Position numbers and translations under genes: made by a program. A stretch of DNA of 64,000 bases, from the NCBI GenBank assembly GCA_028673005.1, contig CM054116.1, positions 18,609,840-18,673,839 on the forward strand, written 5' to 3'. Positions within the stretch are counted from its first letter, which is position 1. The number at the start of each line of letters is the position of its first letter. Origin of the DNA: Tanypteryx hageni. Its lineage: Eukaryota; Arthropoda; Insecta; Odonata; Petaluridae. This document shows, piece by piece, positions 9,050 to 21,805 of the stretch. The notes beneath the pieces are model-generated. The model saw nothing but the letters and a program-made list of their open reading frames with translations, did no database searches and was not told where the DNA came from.

Positions 9050-9660
9050 CTTGACGGAAGAAACGAGTACACGATTATTTAATTTGGAAGTTATAATTGA
9101 TGGATGCAGTTGAAAATCACAATGCGTTGATTAATTTTAACAAGTTTAATTAATTTAACTAAAATCCGGAAAGGGGTTTCTGGGATTAAAGATACGGACG
9201 GACGGTGGAGACATACCCATAAGGCGTACCGCTGCTGTCACTTAGTTGGTAAAGAACGCATTAAAACTACACTTTTTGGTACATGTATCTCCAAAAAGCA
9301 CTAAAATAATTTAATAATCTCCATTGGGGAAGAAACGAAAGAGGGATGATTGTTGTGGTTACGGAGTGCGTTCGGGTTTGTTTAAAATAATTCCTTTTCA
9401 AGTTCATAATAAAAATACGTCTCCTCAAAAAAGAGATACGAATATATAATTCAGTGAAAACTCTCTCCTGTTATCCCCTGTAAATGGACGACTCGCAAAT
9501 CAAAAATTTATAACCGATTGTCATTTTTAAGAAAGATACAAAGTATTGTAATGAGAGACGGCGGAGAGAAAAATTATGATTAAAGGTTAAACGAGTCATT
9601 GAAATTATATTAGAATTTTTATTTTATTACGAAATGATTAATTTTCTTTTTCATTTTTTT
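9050..9660. other. Unit segment without recognisable gene
   Basis: AT-rich, no supported frame. It would be intron if the 7841 donor joins the 9663 acceptor. Equivalent stretches in B, E' and F' look the same. Confidence 0.5.
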
Positions 9661-9663
9661 CAG

Positions 9664-9774
9664 GCCATCTCACGTCGCTGCATCAAAATTCACTGTAAAA
9701 TGAATATTTGTTTTACAATAAAAATGTATTTATTTACGGAAAAAATAAATCTTGTTTTGAATACGTCTAATAAA
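9664..9774 (+). pseudogene. Candidate terminal exon with poly(A) signals (copy A)
   Basis: A strong polypyrimidine tract and acceptor (CTTTTTCATTTTTTTCAG, to 9663) precede a short coding tail. With the upstream exon phase it reads M-PSHVAASKFTVK and stops at TGA 9701-9703. AATAAA occurs at 9717-9722, 9744-9749 and 9769-9774. Copies: B from 20759, E' 44954-44993 (minus; coding part), F' 54729-54768 (minus; coding part). Together with 7714-7841 this is the best evidence for a once-real plus-strand gene in the unit. Confidence 0.4.
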
Positions 9775-9779
9775 AATGT

Positions 9780-10410
9780 ATTTTACATCGATGGTTGAGT
9801 AAATATATAGTCTATATGAGTCTATATGCACAGCCGTAGGGAGTGTTTTTAGCGCCCTTGGCAAATCCTTCATTTTCCGCCTTTAATTAAAATATAGACA
9901 TAAATAAATTTATCAACATTTAATAACTTTGAGTTTTGGTATTCATTTGTTAAAATAGCAAAGGAATTGAGTCGTGTCTGCGTCACTGATGATTTGCGAA
10001 AGTTTTTGATAATTAAGTATTGCTCTATGTAGCAGGAAGCGTTAATTGCCGAAGTGATCTTACACAAGGAAGGGAAAACCTCCGCGGCGTGTTCTCAATG
10101 AAACATAATATCCTAAAAGAAGAATCCACACTAGTAAATTTAATGAATTCCTCATAATTAACTGCTAGTCGCTAAATATTATCCTCGGCAACGTATCATT
10201 TCGTACTGCAAAAAAATAACTGAAAGTACGATATAAATACATTGACGTACATCTTCCGATGGCTGGCGTTTTGTGCTGGTTAGAATTAATGAAGGACTTC
10301 GACTTCAAGTAAAACCTTACAGCATGAGAAACACTGCGTACAACCAGACGCAGCATAAAATGCGTAGTGCTACAGTATGACGTCGCTGGTATAGATCGAG
10401 TCCTCTACAT
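9780..10410. other. Unit segment without recognisable gene
   Basis: Short antisense frames of about 65 codons occur here. Between A/B and E'/F' they differ by replacement changes with no sign of constraint. No motif or repeat is recognised. Confidence 0.5.
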
Positions 10411-10480
10411 TAGTTTCAATGCGTAACGCGGTACAACCTTTTTCTGAAGTGTTTCCTAGGCCTGGTTGGACGCGCTGCGT

Positions 10481-10669
10481 TATCGGATACTATAAACACA
10501 TTATCGGAAGTTATAGACACATTATTGTTAGTTATAAACCAAGTATCGGTAGTCATAAATACATTATTGGCAGTTATAAACAAAGTATCAGTAGTAATGA
10601 ACAAAATATCAGTAGTTATAAACAAACTATCAGTAGTTATAAACACATTATCGTGAATTATAGATTATA
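10481..10669. repeat. 21-bp minisatellite, ~9 units (copy A)
   Basis: Tandem units of the form TATCRGTAGTTATAAACACAT with variants, each 21 bp, directly before the Tc1-like fragment. As 21 is a multiple of three, both strands are open and give seven-residue repeats (for example FITTDSL). These are by-products. Copies: 21576-21764, 44023-44176 (shorter, more diverged), 53763-53950. Confidence 0.92.
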
Positions 10670-10710
10670 GATTATTGATAATTATAAACAATACTAACCC
10701 TACCCTGTAA

Positions 10711-11145
10711 TGGAAGAAAACTCTCAGGAAGTAGTAAATTAAAATGGGATACAGAGTGAACTAAATGATGTAGTTTCCAGAACAAGAAAGAAAATAACCT
10801 CGATAACCGACGAAAAAATTGATGTATTTAAAAATATGAGAGAACAAGGTGAGTCAGCGGTTAAAATGGCAAAAAACTTGGGCGTATCTTTGTCTGTTGT
10901 GTACAAACTAATGAGGAGAATACACGAAGCTGAGGAAAATATGGAAGAAGTTGATTTAACACGGAAGAAGCCTGGACCCAAACCGCAATAAGTTTCTAGA
11001 TTATCGGACAAAATATGTGAAATTATCCAAGCAGACTGCTCATTGACACAAAAAGGCATTCAATAAAAGTTGAGAGAATATGACTTCATCTGCACACAGT
11101 CTACTATATCGACGAATCTAAAAAATATTTGCATTACTAGAAAAA
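10711..11145 (+). pseudogene. Tc1/mariner-like transposase N-terminus (copy A)
   Basis: A frame from an ATG at 10711 shows two successive helix-turn-helix motifs: SAVKMAKNLGVSLSVVYKLM and, further on, DCSLTQKGI...STISTNLK..ITRKR. This is the paired-like DNA-binding region of Tc1/mariner transposases. It has stops at 10741, after KPGPKPQ, and after KGIQ. Homology to the fuller E' copy ends at 11145, inside the codons after ITRKR, and everything downstream (catalytic DDE/D domain) is missing. It is inactive. Confidence 0.65.
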
Positions 11146-11771
11146 GAATTTTAATAAATAAAAGGATAAAAGCTTGCAGGTTGAAATATCCATTTTTCCA
11201 TGTTAACTTATGGGGAATGGAAATCATTCTCAGGGATCGAACCAGGTCTAGTTTGGAATTATGTTTTTGCAAATGACTTTTACTTTAAGAACCGAACATT
11301 CGTATTAAATATCAATCTTCTAGCTTCTCAGAAAATTAGTTAAAATAGCATTACAGTTCCACTTTTCCACCCACCGATGACAACTACGAAGTCATTTTTA
11401 TATATTAGATTCAATTAATGGCAGCAATATTGCCCAAGCACAACCGCATTCTTCCATTTGCTAATTAAATTCACCCTTTTGGCACACAACTCAAATTTAG
11501 TCATAGACACATTTTTAACCATTCGCCATATAAAGCGATTTTGCTCTGTGACTAAACATACCCAATGCTAGGCCATGGAATCAAGGATGGGGAAGTTTGC
11601 CACTTCATATACTAATCATTTTTTGATGGCTATGGCACAAAGTGGCTTTACATGGTGCACTAGAAAAAGGTAGAAGTTGTTGCAAGCAAAGCCAGTGCAT
11701 TCACATTGGTTATTTTATTGCGGGAAAAATCCGTATATTTATCTCATATTTCGCTCTTTCTTATTCATTAC
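11146..11771. other. Unit segment after the Tc1 fragment, 3' side of the hAT relic
   Basis: No supported gene. It probably contains the decayed 3' end or untranslated part of the minus-strand hAT relic that ends at 11772. The copy in D' (30224-30848) runs directly into the unique spacer. Confidence 0.45.
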
Positions 11772-12899
11772 TCATTCATAAGGATGTAATTCAAATAAGT
11801 TAGATATTTTTTTGACACATGAAAATCGTCTGCATAACGAATAAACTATCAAGTCACACATCGGAATATTTGCTACTTTTGCCCTCTTATATGACCTTTC
11901 CCGAAAATTTTTAATAATTGCCTTAATAGTACCAACTTGCTTTCCAACCATTGCAGAATATCCATCATATCCCTGACCAACTAAAATTGCCATTTGCAAT
12001 TTAAATTAATTAATATCTCTCTGATAATTCCTTCTGTACTGCGATCTGATATCCGAATAAACCCAAGAAAAATTATTCGCGAATACGAGTTTGTCCAGTG
12101 ATAAACTTGGGAAATATAACCCCTATTGATGATAATTGTACTATTCCCCCAATATCAGTCATTTCTTCGGTCTAAATGGAAATCCCTTCGAATGCATTTC
12201 CTGCAGCAACCAAATCATCTCTCAAAATACACCCACAAATTTCTATTATTTATTTCGAGTTCTCATAGATGTGTATTTAGCGTTTGCATTACAAGTAATT
12301 AAATGCTTTTGTTTCATCACTTGCCTCAATCCGAAAGATTGAAGATTTCCTTAATTGTTAGTTTTACCTCGTAATACAATATCAATACAATACTTATTGA
12401 ATACAGTATTGCTCTATTTTCCTCTTTTGCATCGGCAACTAATTTGTTTTGCAGCATTTGTTTCGAAGGACTTTTCTTTTTCATTATTGAAATAAAGTGA
12501 TCGACTTCTGTTTGTGAAGTTTTATGACAGTGGGTTTTGTCATGGAAACTTGCAGCTTCATGAAATTTTTTGTATTAATGAAAGAATATCGAAATTCCCT
12601 ATTCGCCCTTTGAGGAAAAAGGATACATACTTGACATAGAGCAGCCTTTAAAATGTAGAATAAGTTAACCAGGGAGTATGCTGAGTAAGCAACGGTAGAC
12701 GGAAAGCTCGAATATTTTCACCATCATGCTTAAAGTCATAATTCGGTGAAGATGTCCAGCATTTGCTCAAGATTTCATATTTAAATTCACTAATCATACT
12801 TTGTGGCCTTTCATCTACCCTTACACAATCCAATATCAAAATGTTCACTAACTTCTGAAGCGACATCATAGATCTCAAGATGATCATCCACTTCATCAA
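11772..12899 (-). pseudogene. ZMYM1/TTF-type hAT relic spanning the A/B boundary
   Basis: Reading leftwards on the minus strand, an 83-codon N-terminal frame (12648-12899) with the PWLTYST zinc-finger neighbourhood is followed by frameshifted sequence. A 75-codon frame (11772-11999) then begins ILVGQGYDGYSAMVGKQ, the conserved GQGYDG motif of ZMYM1-like hAT proteins. An in-frame 105-bp deletion right after GKQ removes the conserved VHC..H.LN motif that is still present in D' and F'. Multiple stops and frameshifts make it non-functional. Because it crosses the unit boundary, the tandem array is continuous here. Confidence 0.75.
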
Positions 12900-13718
12900 T
12901 TCCTGGATCCAATTTCGTTTTTATTTAAATAATGTGTAATATATATATATATATATACAGAGTTTTATTGCTGTTAATGAGAAATATTTCTATACGAAAT
13001 TCATTTTCATTACTTCCATTGGCTACAAAACGTAACATGGAGCTCGTAAAAATATACAAATAAGGATGTGTACTATGGCAAAGCAAATAAAATTCAATAC
13101 AACACAAAACATAATGAAATGGTATATTTTTAATTCATTTGTTTATTAAACCAAATAAGAAAAACGCCTTAAAATTAACCTACCTTCTTATTGAAGTTTA
13201 CTAGAGTTAATATTTTTCCAACAGAAAAATATTCAGTTAAATAGATTTATGAGTAAAAACTCTATCAAGAAAATCTTTAAAATAGCGATTCCCTCTAAGA
13301 TACCGCTTTTCTTATCCCTATAGACCTGATCCTACAGGATATTTATTTGTGTAAAATAACCGTGCACATTTTCAAAATTCAACTGAAGACAGGCCAACCT
13401 ATTTAGAAAATATAATATGCTATCTGAAATTATCCGGGGTTGCTCGGGTTTTTAAGTCAAGATAGACAATTGTGAGGAAGATTTGAGAATAAAATCAAGT
13501 AATGAAACCAAGTTAATTTAAATTGTAATGCTTGATGTTACGCAATATTTCATGTCTTCCCATATTTTGCGGCGACTAACTTAGTTAGTAGTTAACTAAC
13601 TTTGTATCTTTAATCAAATAATCATGATAAACAATCGATGGAATAACTTTTAAAAGATAGTTATTTCACTCGAATCGATTTCCAGTTGAAGAAACTGCAT
13701 CATATTATGTGTTCATGA

Positions 13719-13946
13719 ATATCAAAAAAATTTAAACCTTGGGCAGGAATTGCACGCTCTAGGGAAGCAACCGGTGGAAACACGTTTGAAGATATAGTCA
13801 AATTTAGCTTAACAATACCCATCCCATGCAAAGGCGGATTCTGTGGGTTTAATTTGTCACGTGAATATTTTATAGTGAAACCTATGAAGCAAAACGTGTT
13901 CCCGGACTTTGAAATCGATTTGGCGATAAATGATTTGTTTGTATAA
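13719..13946 (+). pseudogene. NPC2/ML-like exon frame (copy B)
   Basis: Same frame as in copy A, open and essentially unchanged, ending at the same TAA. Confidence 0.38.
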
Positions 13947-14906
13947 CATGGAAAGTGTTGTTATAATAAAATAAGCAAAAATTGACTAATTTGATGCATA
14001 CAAATGTTCAGTTGAAGAGAAGCAAAAAGGACATATAGGTATTTAAATGAGGAAGAAGTTGACGATTATATTCTGGTCGAAATTAAAAAATTGTTATAGA
14101 AGTTTTCTTATTGTACCTTCTTGGATATGTTTTAATTCCTTAATTTCATATGTAAATGAAGAAACAAATTTCGCTGTCAATTATAGGGAACGAATACATA
14201 TATTCCTAACAAATAAAAGTATTGCAGGAGATGGAAATCGGCGATTTCATGGGAATTCGTTGATAGTAACCGAGATCGTATTTAATTGAGAAGACATATT
14301 GGAAACATTAATTGACTAATTTTTCTCCGAATTAATTTTTTGAGCGTAAACTATACTTGAAATGCAATTTGAAAATAACGATTCAAATATGACGCCATAA
14401 ATTCCCATTAAAAGCACTAAATCAATGCAGTCGTAATATATACGATATCAGTTCCCATTTAAAAGCATTGATCTTGTCAGTATGGTTTTAGCATTTGGCA
14501 TTGTTGAAAAGAGGAATAAAATCTTTTTTATGTTATAAAAATCAGTTATTTAAGCTATTTCGGCACGGATATTAATTCGGCTTTAAAAAATAAGCAACTC
14601 TACTATGTGATCTCAGGAAAGAACTGATATAAAAGTTGTCTCGCGTAATTTTTAATAAATAAACATTCATTTTGTATGTTATAATTGTATCTAGCTACGT
14701 ATATCATATAAGATTTACGGCAAGGGAGTGTGGCCTCGGGATTCCCTAGAAGTAACAATGACCCCTCTAAAGAAGAAGCCAAAGAAGACTTCTGTCACAC
14801 ACTTTGCGTATGCGCGAGCCCAAGGTCAGATTGTTCTACTATCAGCAAACACATGTTGTTCATTGCTCGATGCTGTCGGTCTTCAGTTGTTCGACCAACT
14901 ACGTGA

Positions 14907-15071
14907 ACACGCACATCTGCACTCATGGAGTGGACAAAAGCAAATACAATCAAACTAATTGAATTTTATGAAAAATATTCAGTTTTATCGGATGATACCT
15001 CTAGCGAACATAAACAAGCAAATTATCGCATTGAAGCGCTAAGCGAAATCGGGTCATTAGTATTTAGCTAA
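14907..15071 (+). pseudogene. MADF domain fragment, copy B
   Basis: Same frame and stop as in copy A. Confidence 0.5.
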
Positions 15072-15728
15072 AATCGGTCGATTATCCGTAATTTCGAAAT
15101 ATTTGCTTTAATATTTGATGAATGTAAAAACGTACTGGAATAAACGTTGTAGCAAATTTAATTTTGTACGAATTTCGTTTAAAACATTTCCCCGTATAAT
15201 GCATCGTTTAAGAGATATGTTTAAAACATATTTTTTTATCTTACCCCACCACTCCACCTACCGGCGACTATTGTAAACACATTGCACTTACGTCTTATGA
15301 ACGCTCCTTTTTATTTTTTTAACTGTTGGAGCTTTGTGGCTATAGCCAAAATTAGAAGGCGATGGTTTGAGTTTATTTCTTTTCTTTGTCAAGTCTTTAA
15401 ATCCGTCTCGCAGTTCCTTGAAATATTTATTATCATTTAACCTATTTGGAATTTGTTAGAAATATTACTGGCATAGAGAAGGTCATGTGGTGGCCACATT
15501 AGATTTTGAAATGTGTAACGGATATTAATAATGGTAAATAACCCATTTCAATTTACACAATTTACCTTTGTTTGATAACACATGTTCATGCCTTATGGAA
15601 TTGCGAATGTTTTGTGTTTTTTATTAAATATGTAATGGATATCAATAATGGCCAATAACCCTTTTCATTGCACATATATATATTTTTCCTTTCTTATTGT
15701 ATGCACATATATCTTATGGAAGTGAGAA

Positions 15729-15988
15729 TTCACAAGGAAAGTGGTTTTCTATGGTAAAGTCATAACTTGGGGTGGTTGGAACGGAAGGATGAGAAGAAAA
15801 AATCACGAGAAAAAGCCGGGAATCGAACTCGAGCCTCCGACTAGCCGCTGAGGCGTTCAAATCGCACACCATGAAGCCCTCATTCAACACGTCCTAGGAG
15901 AGTACAGATCCTGAACGTAGAAGCGTACTGCAAGGCAGTCACTTAAGACATCAACAGAACTGAAATATTTCACAGCGAGTAAAAAACC
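15729..15988 (-). mobile_element. tRNA-derived SINE (copy B)
   Basis: Same insertion and target duplications (15719-15728 and 15989-15998), so it entered before the unit duplicated. Confidence 0.78.
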
Positions 15989-16248
15989 GAAGTGAGAATA
16001 ACGTTTGAATATTTATAAAAAATGTAATGGATATTAATAATGGTCAAGAAGCCATTTTAATTTACATAATTTTCCTTTCTGCTTGGATGTACATATGTCT
16101 TATGGAAGTGAGAATGTTTGTATTTTTAAATGAATATGTAATGGATATTTTGAATTTCATCAGCTACATAATATTTGTTTTTTCCTTAGTGAGTTCCGTT
16201 TTGTACGTTCATTATGTAGAGGTGTTCTTTTAATTGTAAAAATCGTTT

Positions 16249-16416
16249 AAGTGCTAATAAACGGATATATTAATTTCAGCTGTTTTTCTTATCTGCTATT
16301 AATCCTCTTTAATTGGTGTATTACTTTGTCTATTAAAGTTCAAATCTAGAATAATATTCCTTATGACATCAAATAATTTTACAATGCGACAAATAGGAAA
16401 ATTTTCAATCCCGCGG
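16249..16416. other. 168-bp segment present in B, E' and F' but not A or C
   Basis: It lies between CGTTT and AATTAATTTAATGACGG, which are directly joined in A (about 5321) and C (about 26966). The shared AA at the joint suggests a microhomology deletion in A and C. No coding content. Equivalents are at about 49085-49254 and 59117-59286. Confidence 0.8.
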
Positions 16417-17722
16417 AATTAATTTAATGACGGCGCAATAATACTCTCTCTTTGTTTCTCGTGAATTGCATTGTTAGGGACGCTCGGTTGTCTAGGCAAC
16501 GGCTACTGCGATAGAACGATATGGGACTAAGGCGTAAATCATTCGCTTCTCTCAGAATGGAACCAAATATCAAGGTAATAGAAAAAATAATGTTTATAAT
16601 AGTTATCGTTTTGTAGCTTAGTAGCTGACGACATTGTTCCAGTCTCGTATGATTTTTTTCGGAAGGAGCTGGAGAAAGTTGGATTGCATAGGTCAAGCTT
16701 TTTTTTACAGAGATGTGGGTTTAAGAGGTAAACGTTTTAGGTTCTCGGTTTTATTTGACATAAAATACGCCATAAAATGCAATTCGTTTGTAAGTGGTGC
16801 ACACGGATGAAAGGTAAGCGTAAAGCAAAGCAGCGGTGAAATCGAGAGACGTGACCTATCATTTGCATGGAGTGCACTAATTGATATCAGCGGATATCGG
16901 GGGTATACCGTTTTATTTTCACCGCGTGGGGGAGATTTTTAGTCATGTTCGGAGGTCCTTAGCAGAAAACTATCGCAAAAATAATCGCTGCGAGCATAAT
17001 GGTAATTTTCGAAGACCGGTGGCGCAATTATGAAGCCTGCATAAGAATTTTCGTAGCACAGTCAGGAGATGAAACTAACATTGTGGCAGGGTCTAATGTC
17101 ATTCATTCCCGATCCCATTTCAATGCAAGGAGCAAGTATTCTCGTGCGAGTTTATCTAGTACTTATGTCTTTACCGAATCGATGCTTAAGCAAGTCAGGA
17201 AAGTGTATCACAAATAGGCGCGTCTCGGTCGATATAGTGTTTGAAACTAAACGATACGATTTGAACGAACGCACGGCATAGAACTGCAAAACACCACGAT
17301 CCTATTTTATCTCTCCGTCGACTAAAAATCACTTCACTTCCTGACTTGGTGCATTAATAAACACATTACGTAATTTTATTTAGTACATACTGCAAAACGA
17401 TACAGAAGAAATGATTCCAGGTAAATATTCAATTTTTATTTACGCAGGTATTTATTTTCTAATCAGTTTTAATCAACCAAACAATCGACAATTATTTTAA
17501 ACGTACCCACCTCACATCAGATCATTAGTTGTAATATTTACGTTTCCGTTCTTTCTTCATCTTAGATATCCCCTTTTCCTTCTGCTTACTTAATCATTCA
17601 TGCACGCGTAAGGAATTCAATGTATTTATGTAGCTACATATAACAGATTTACCTCCGTAACCAACAAGTTTGTTTACGTTGACAACTATTAGGCAGCTCT
17701 GCATGAATTTCTCTAACTTCAG

Positions 17723-18547
17723 AGCGAATTACAAATTATTTGTTTCCCGATAACGGCCACTCCTACCATAAAAATGTATACGGAACGAAATACTGTACTA
17801 GTTCTACAGGTTCTGTTTGAAAACCTTTTTGATATGACCAATACTTTACGAGACATGACGGAGAGCTCATTTTTTGTCACCAGTAAAGTGGTGCCCCTGA
17901 TTGACTTCCGAGATTCATTTATGTGTTTTTCATGTTCACTCATTCTTGATCTCATTCTTAATCTTAGATCACCATAACTCCGTTTATGTTATCATGATAG
18001 TCACGATGTACCTCTCTTATTTTCCCCACAGGGCGCCCTCTACAACATCAAATCCAAGACCATCATTGTTTTATTGACGCTTCTCCGTATTTTCATAACG
18101 ATTGAGATAATCAAAATTTTGAAAGTATCCCTTATCACTTATATATTGCTGGATGCTGCATTTAACGACAAAATTCTCAAAATTATAAACAGTGTATTTT
18201 TCAAATTAAAAAAATATATTTGCTTTATTTATCGACTGGGGATGAGGAAAATTTCAAATTTTTATCGAAAGTTAGAAAACAGTATTTGGGCGACGTGGGA
18301 TGGCTTCCTGATAACAAACTTCATAGAAACACGTAAGTATTGCAGAATACTTTAATCAGTAATGGTGGGAAAGCCCTCGAAATTATTTTCCACTTTATAT
18401 TTACGTATTTAGTAACCGGCGTTGCTCGAGAATTTAGTTATTTAATCGCGGTTAATACATGTGATTTCATTTTTTTTTACTTTTAGATGAAATTCCACTG
18501 GAAATGTGGGAGTACGTCCAGCCTCTACTCCTAGAAGGGAAACATTA
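17723..18547 (+). pseudogene. Candidate spliced gene remnant (copy B)
   Basis: Same splice signals, same single internal stop and same terminal TAA as in copy A. Confidence 0.33.
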
Positions 18548-18808
18548 AGGGGTTGGTACCCTCCGCCGAGAATTTGGCTCTGAACCCGATGTATAAACCC
18601 TGCCAAGATGATGGAGAGAACGACGACGTCGCACTGGATGCGGCTTCCGGTGCCGCCTGCGTAGGCTGGCACGTGCCTTCCTACTCAGGCGGCGCCCGAA
18701 GCTGCATCCAGTGCGACGTATCGATCCCTGAAGAAGATCTTTGGGATCGAAACGTCGGATTGCCATGCGCCATCATACGCAGCAGCTACCGGCAGCAGCA
18801 CCCAGCGC
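18548..18808. other. GC-rich hairpin island (copy B)
   Basis: Same structure. One right-arm base differs (CTACTCAGG for CTACGCAGG), weakening the stem by one pair. Confidence 0.72.
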
Positions 18809-21805
18809 TACGCTGGCGATAGCTTCGCCGTAAACGATAACAACACCTTTTACATCGGTTTCAGAGCTCAAGGACCGGACTACATCTTCGAGGGTAGCAA
18901 GGCGTGCTCCGATGCAACCATCCGGATAATTCAAATGTGAGTTCGAAATATCAAAATTTTAAAGATGAGAAAAGAATTGCAGTGAAATTCTCGAATGAGA
19001 ATTAAATGGAATAAAATGGAACAAAGGAGGGGGAAAAGTAAATGAACAGAAAACTTTATTTATTTTACAATCGGTACGAGTTGGAAAGTCGATATCACCG
19101 TGGTGAAATATTTTTCGATAAAAAGATTCAATAGAACGTCTTAGAGAAAAAAATGTCCTTCTCACTTTAACCTTTGTCGACGTTTAGTTCCGAAACTGCG
19201 AGGTGCCCTTTTCGAAATAAATCACCAAATTTTTCTCTCTCTTTTATGTGATCTGTAAAGCATCGATTAAAAAACTCATTCGGATAGAGGACGACATTTG
19301 TCCACAAACTTCCGCGAAACTCATAAATAGGCGATATAGTTACGCAGATAAAAATTGGAGAGCCGCCCAAGCTTACGACCCAGATTTGTACGTGAAGCCC
19401 CTAAAGAACGCATTTGACATCTCCGAGATTCCACTAGTGAATAATATAGTTTTCCTTCTTGTTTATGAACCCGCACGTTCTAGTTGACCCTGGATGGGAA
19501 AAGTTGAATCCTGCGATTTAGTGTGTAAACTGTAGTCTGTGCGCTGCTCTAGAGACAAGAAAGCTTGCGATCTGAGGAAGATGCGAGGCTGAGGGAGACA
19601 AAATGGGACATTGTAAATAATAGCATGTATAATGTTCAGAGTTGTTCGAATACAGAAAACGTGTACAACAATGAGAAACAGTATACTCCATAAATGGAGT
19701 ACACAGAGGCTGCAAAGGCTTTCTTTATGGGGAATGCGCTCAAAACAGTGTCAATAGATTGGGCGGTTCGTGAACTTTTATCTCCAACACTATAAGTCCT
19801 AATTACATATATGATCCCGCGGGGTTTTTTGTGGTAATTGTCGTCCTCTATCTGAATATCTGTGCACCTCTCAGATCATATAAGAGCACGAGAGAGAAAA
19901 ATGTGGATTTTAAATTGTCGCTCGCCGATATAATTTTCGTAGCGATAGATGTAAACAAAATATGTGATATTATGAGTGGGATTTTCTAGAAATTTTTTCT
20001 GCGAAACTATAAACAGTTATTATATAGACCGCGGACGACATTGTGGGAAATGTTGCTCTTTATCCGAATAAATGTTTTGATAAATAACTTACAGAACATA
20101 CCGTATAGGAGCCAGAGAGAGAAAAATACGGTAGCAAATTGTTGCTTGACGGAAGAAACGAGTACACGATTATTTAATTTGGAAGTTATAATTGATGGAT
20201 GCAGTTGAAAATCACAATGCGTTGATTAATTTTAACAAGTTTAATTAATTTAACTAAAATCCGGAAAGTGGTTTCTGGGATTAAAGATACGGACGGACGG
20301 TGGCGACATACCCATAAGGCGTACCGCTGCTGTCACTTAGTTGGTAAAGAACGCATTAAAACTACACTTTTTGGTACATGTATCTCCAAAAAGCACTAAA
20401 ATAATTTAATAATCTCCATTGGGGAAGAAACGAAAGAGGGATGATAGTTGTGGTTTCTGAGTGCGTTCGGGTTTGTTTAAAATAATTCCTTTTCAAGTTC
20501 ATAATAAAAATACGTCTCCTCAAAAAAGAGATACGAATATATAATTCAGTGAAAACTCTCTCCTGTTATCCCCTGTAAATGGACGACTCGCAAATCAAAA
20601 ATTTATAACCGATTGTCATTTTTAAGAAAGATACAAAGTATTGTAATGAGAGACGGCGGAGAGAAAAATTATGATTAAAGGTTAAACGAGTCATTGAAAT
20701 TATATTAGAATTTTTATTTTATTACGAAATGATTAATTTTCTTTTTCATTTTTTTCAGGCCATCTCACGTCGCTGCATCAAAATTCACTGTAAAATGAAT
20801 ATTTGTTTTACAATAAAAATGTATTTATTTACGGAAAAAATAAATCTTGTTTTGAATACGTCTAATAAAAATGTATTTTACATCGATGGTTGAGTAAATA
20901 TATAGTCTATATGAGTCTATATGCACAGCCGTAGGGAGTGTTTTTAGCGCCCTTGGCAAATCCTTCATTTTCCGCCTTTAATTAAAATATAGACATAAAT
21001 AAATTTATCAACATTTAATAACTTTGAGTTTTGGTATTCATTTGTTAAAATAGCAAAGGAATTGAGTCGTGTCTGCGTCACTGATGATTTGCGAAAGTTT
21101 TTGATAATTAAGTATTGCTCTATGTAGCAGGAAGCGTTAATTGCCGAAGTGATCTTACACAAGGAAGGGAAAACCTCCGCGGCGTGTTCTCAATGAAACA
21201 TAATATCCTAAAAGAAGAATCCACACTAGTAAATTTAATGAATTCCTCATAATTAACTGCTAGTCGCTAAATATTATCCTCGGCAACGTATCATTTCGTA
21301 CTGCAAAAAAATAACTGAAAGTACGATATAAATACATTGACGTACATCTTCCGATGGCTGGCGTTTTGTGCTGGTTAGAATTAATGAAGGACTTCGACTT
21401 CAAGTAAAACCTTACAGCATGAGAAACACTGCGTACAACCAGACGCAGCATAAAATGCGTAGTGCTACAGTATGACGTCGCTGGTATAGATCGAGTCCTC
21501 TACATTAGTTTCAATGCGTAACGCGGTACAACCTTTTTCTGAAGTGTTTCCTAGGCCTGGTTGGACGCGCTGCGTTATCGGATACTATAAACACATTATC
21601 GGAAGTTATAGACACATTATTGTTAGTTATAAACCAAGTATCGGTAGTCATAAATACATTATTGGCAGTTATAAACAAAGTATCAGTAGTAATGAACAAA
21701 ATATCAGTAGTTATAAACAAACTATCAGTAGTTATAAACACATTATCGTGAATTATAGATTATAGATTATTGATAATTATAAACAATACTAACCCTACCC
21801 TGTAA

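Larger units (their letters stand above)
1401..12350 (+). repeat. Repeated unit, copy A (head-to-tail array)
   Basis: First complete copy of the unit, 10,950 bp, followed directly by copy B. It keeps a 32-bp segment at 2611-2642 that B and C lack, and lacks the 168-bp segment present in B, E' and F'. Blocks match B at constant offsets of 10,950, 10,928 and 11,095 bp, and each change in offset is explained by one of these indels. The unit start is arbitrary because the array is tandem. Parts with no gene signal are 1966-2790, 4150-4587, 9050-9660 and 9780-10410. Confidence 0.95.

Noticed and set aside
10416..10646. Minus-strand protein with FITTD-type heptad repeats
   Set aside because: It is the translation of a 21-bp minisatellite. 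Both strands are open and there is no sign of constraint.
11236..11250. B box-like GGATCGAACCAGG as a SINE or tRNA
   Set aside because: No A box at a suitable distance, no tRNA fold and no target duplication.
1401..12350. Integrated viral segment (for example a polydnavirus-like array)
   Set aside because: No recognisable viral structural, replication or integration gene. The contents are transposon relics and exon pieces.
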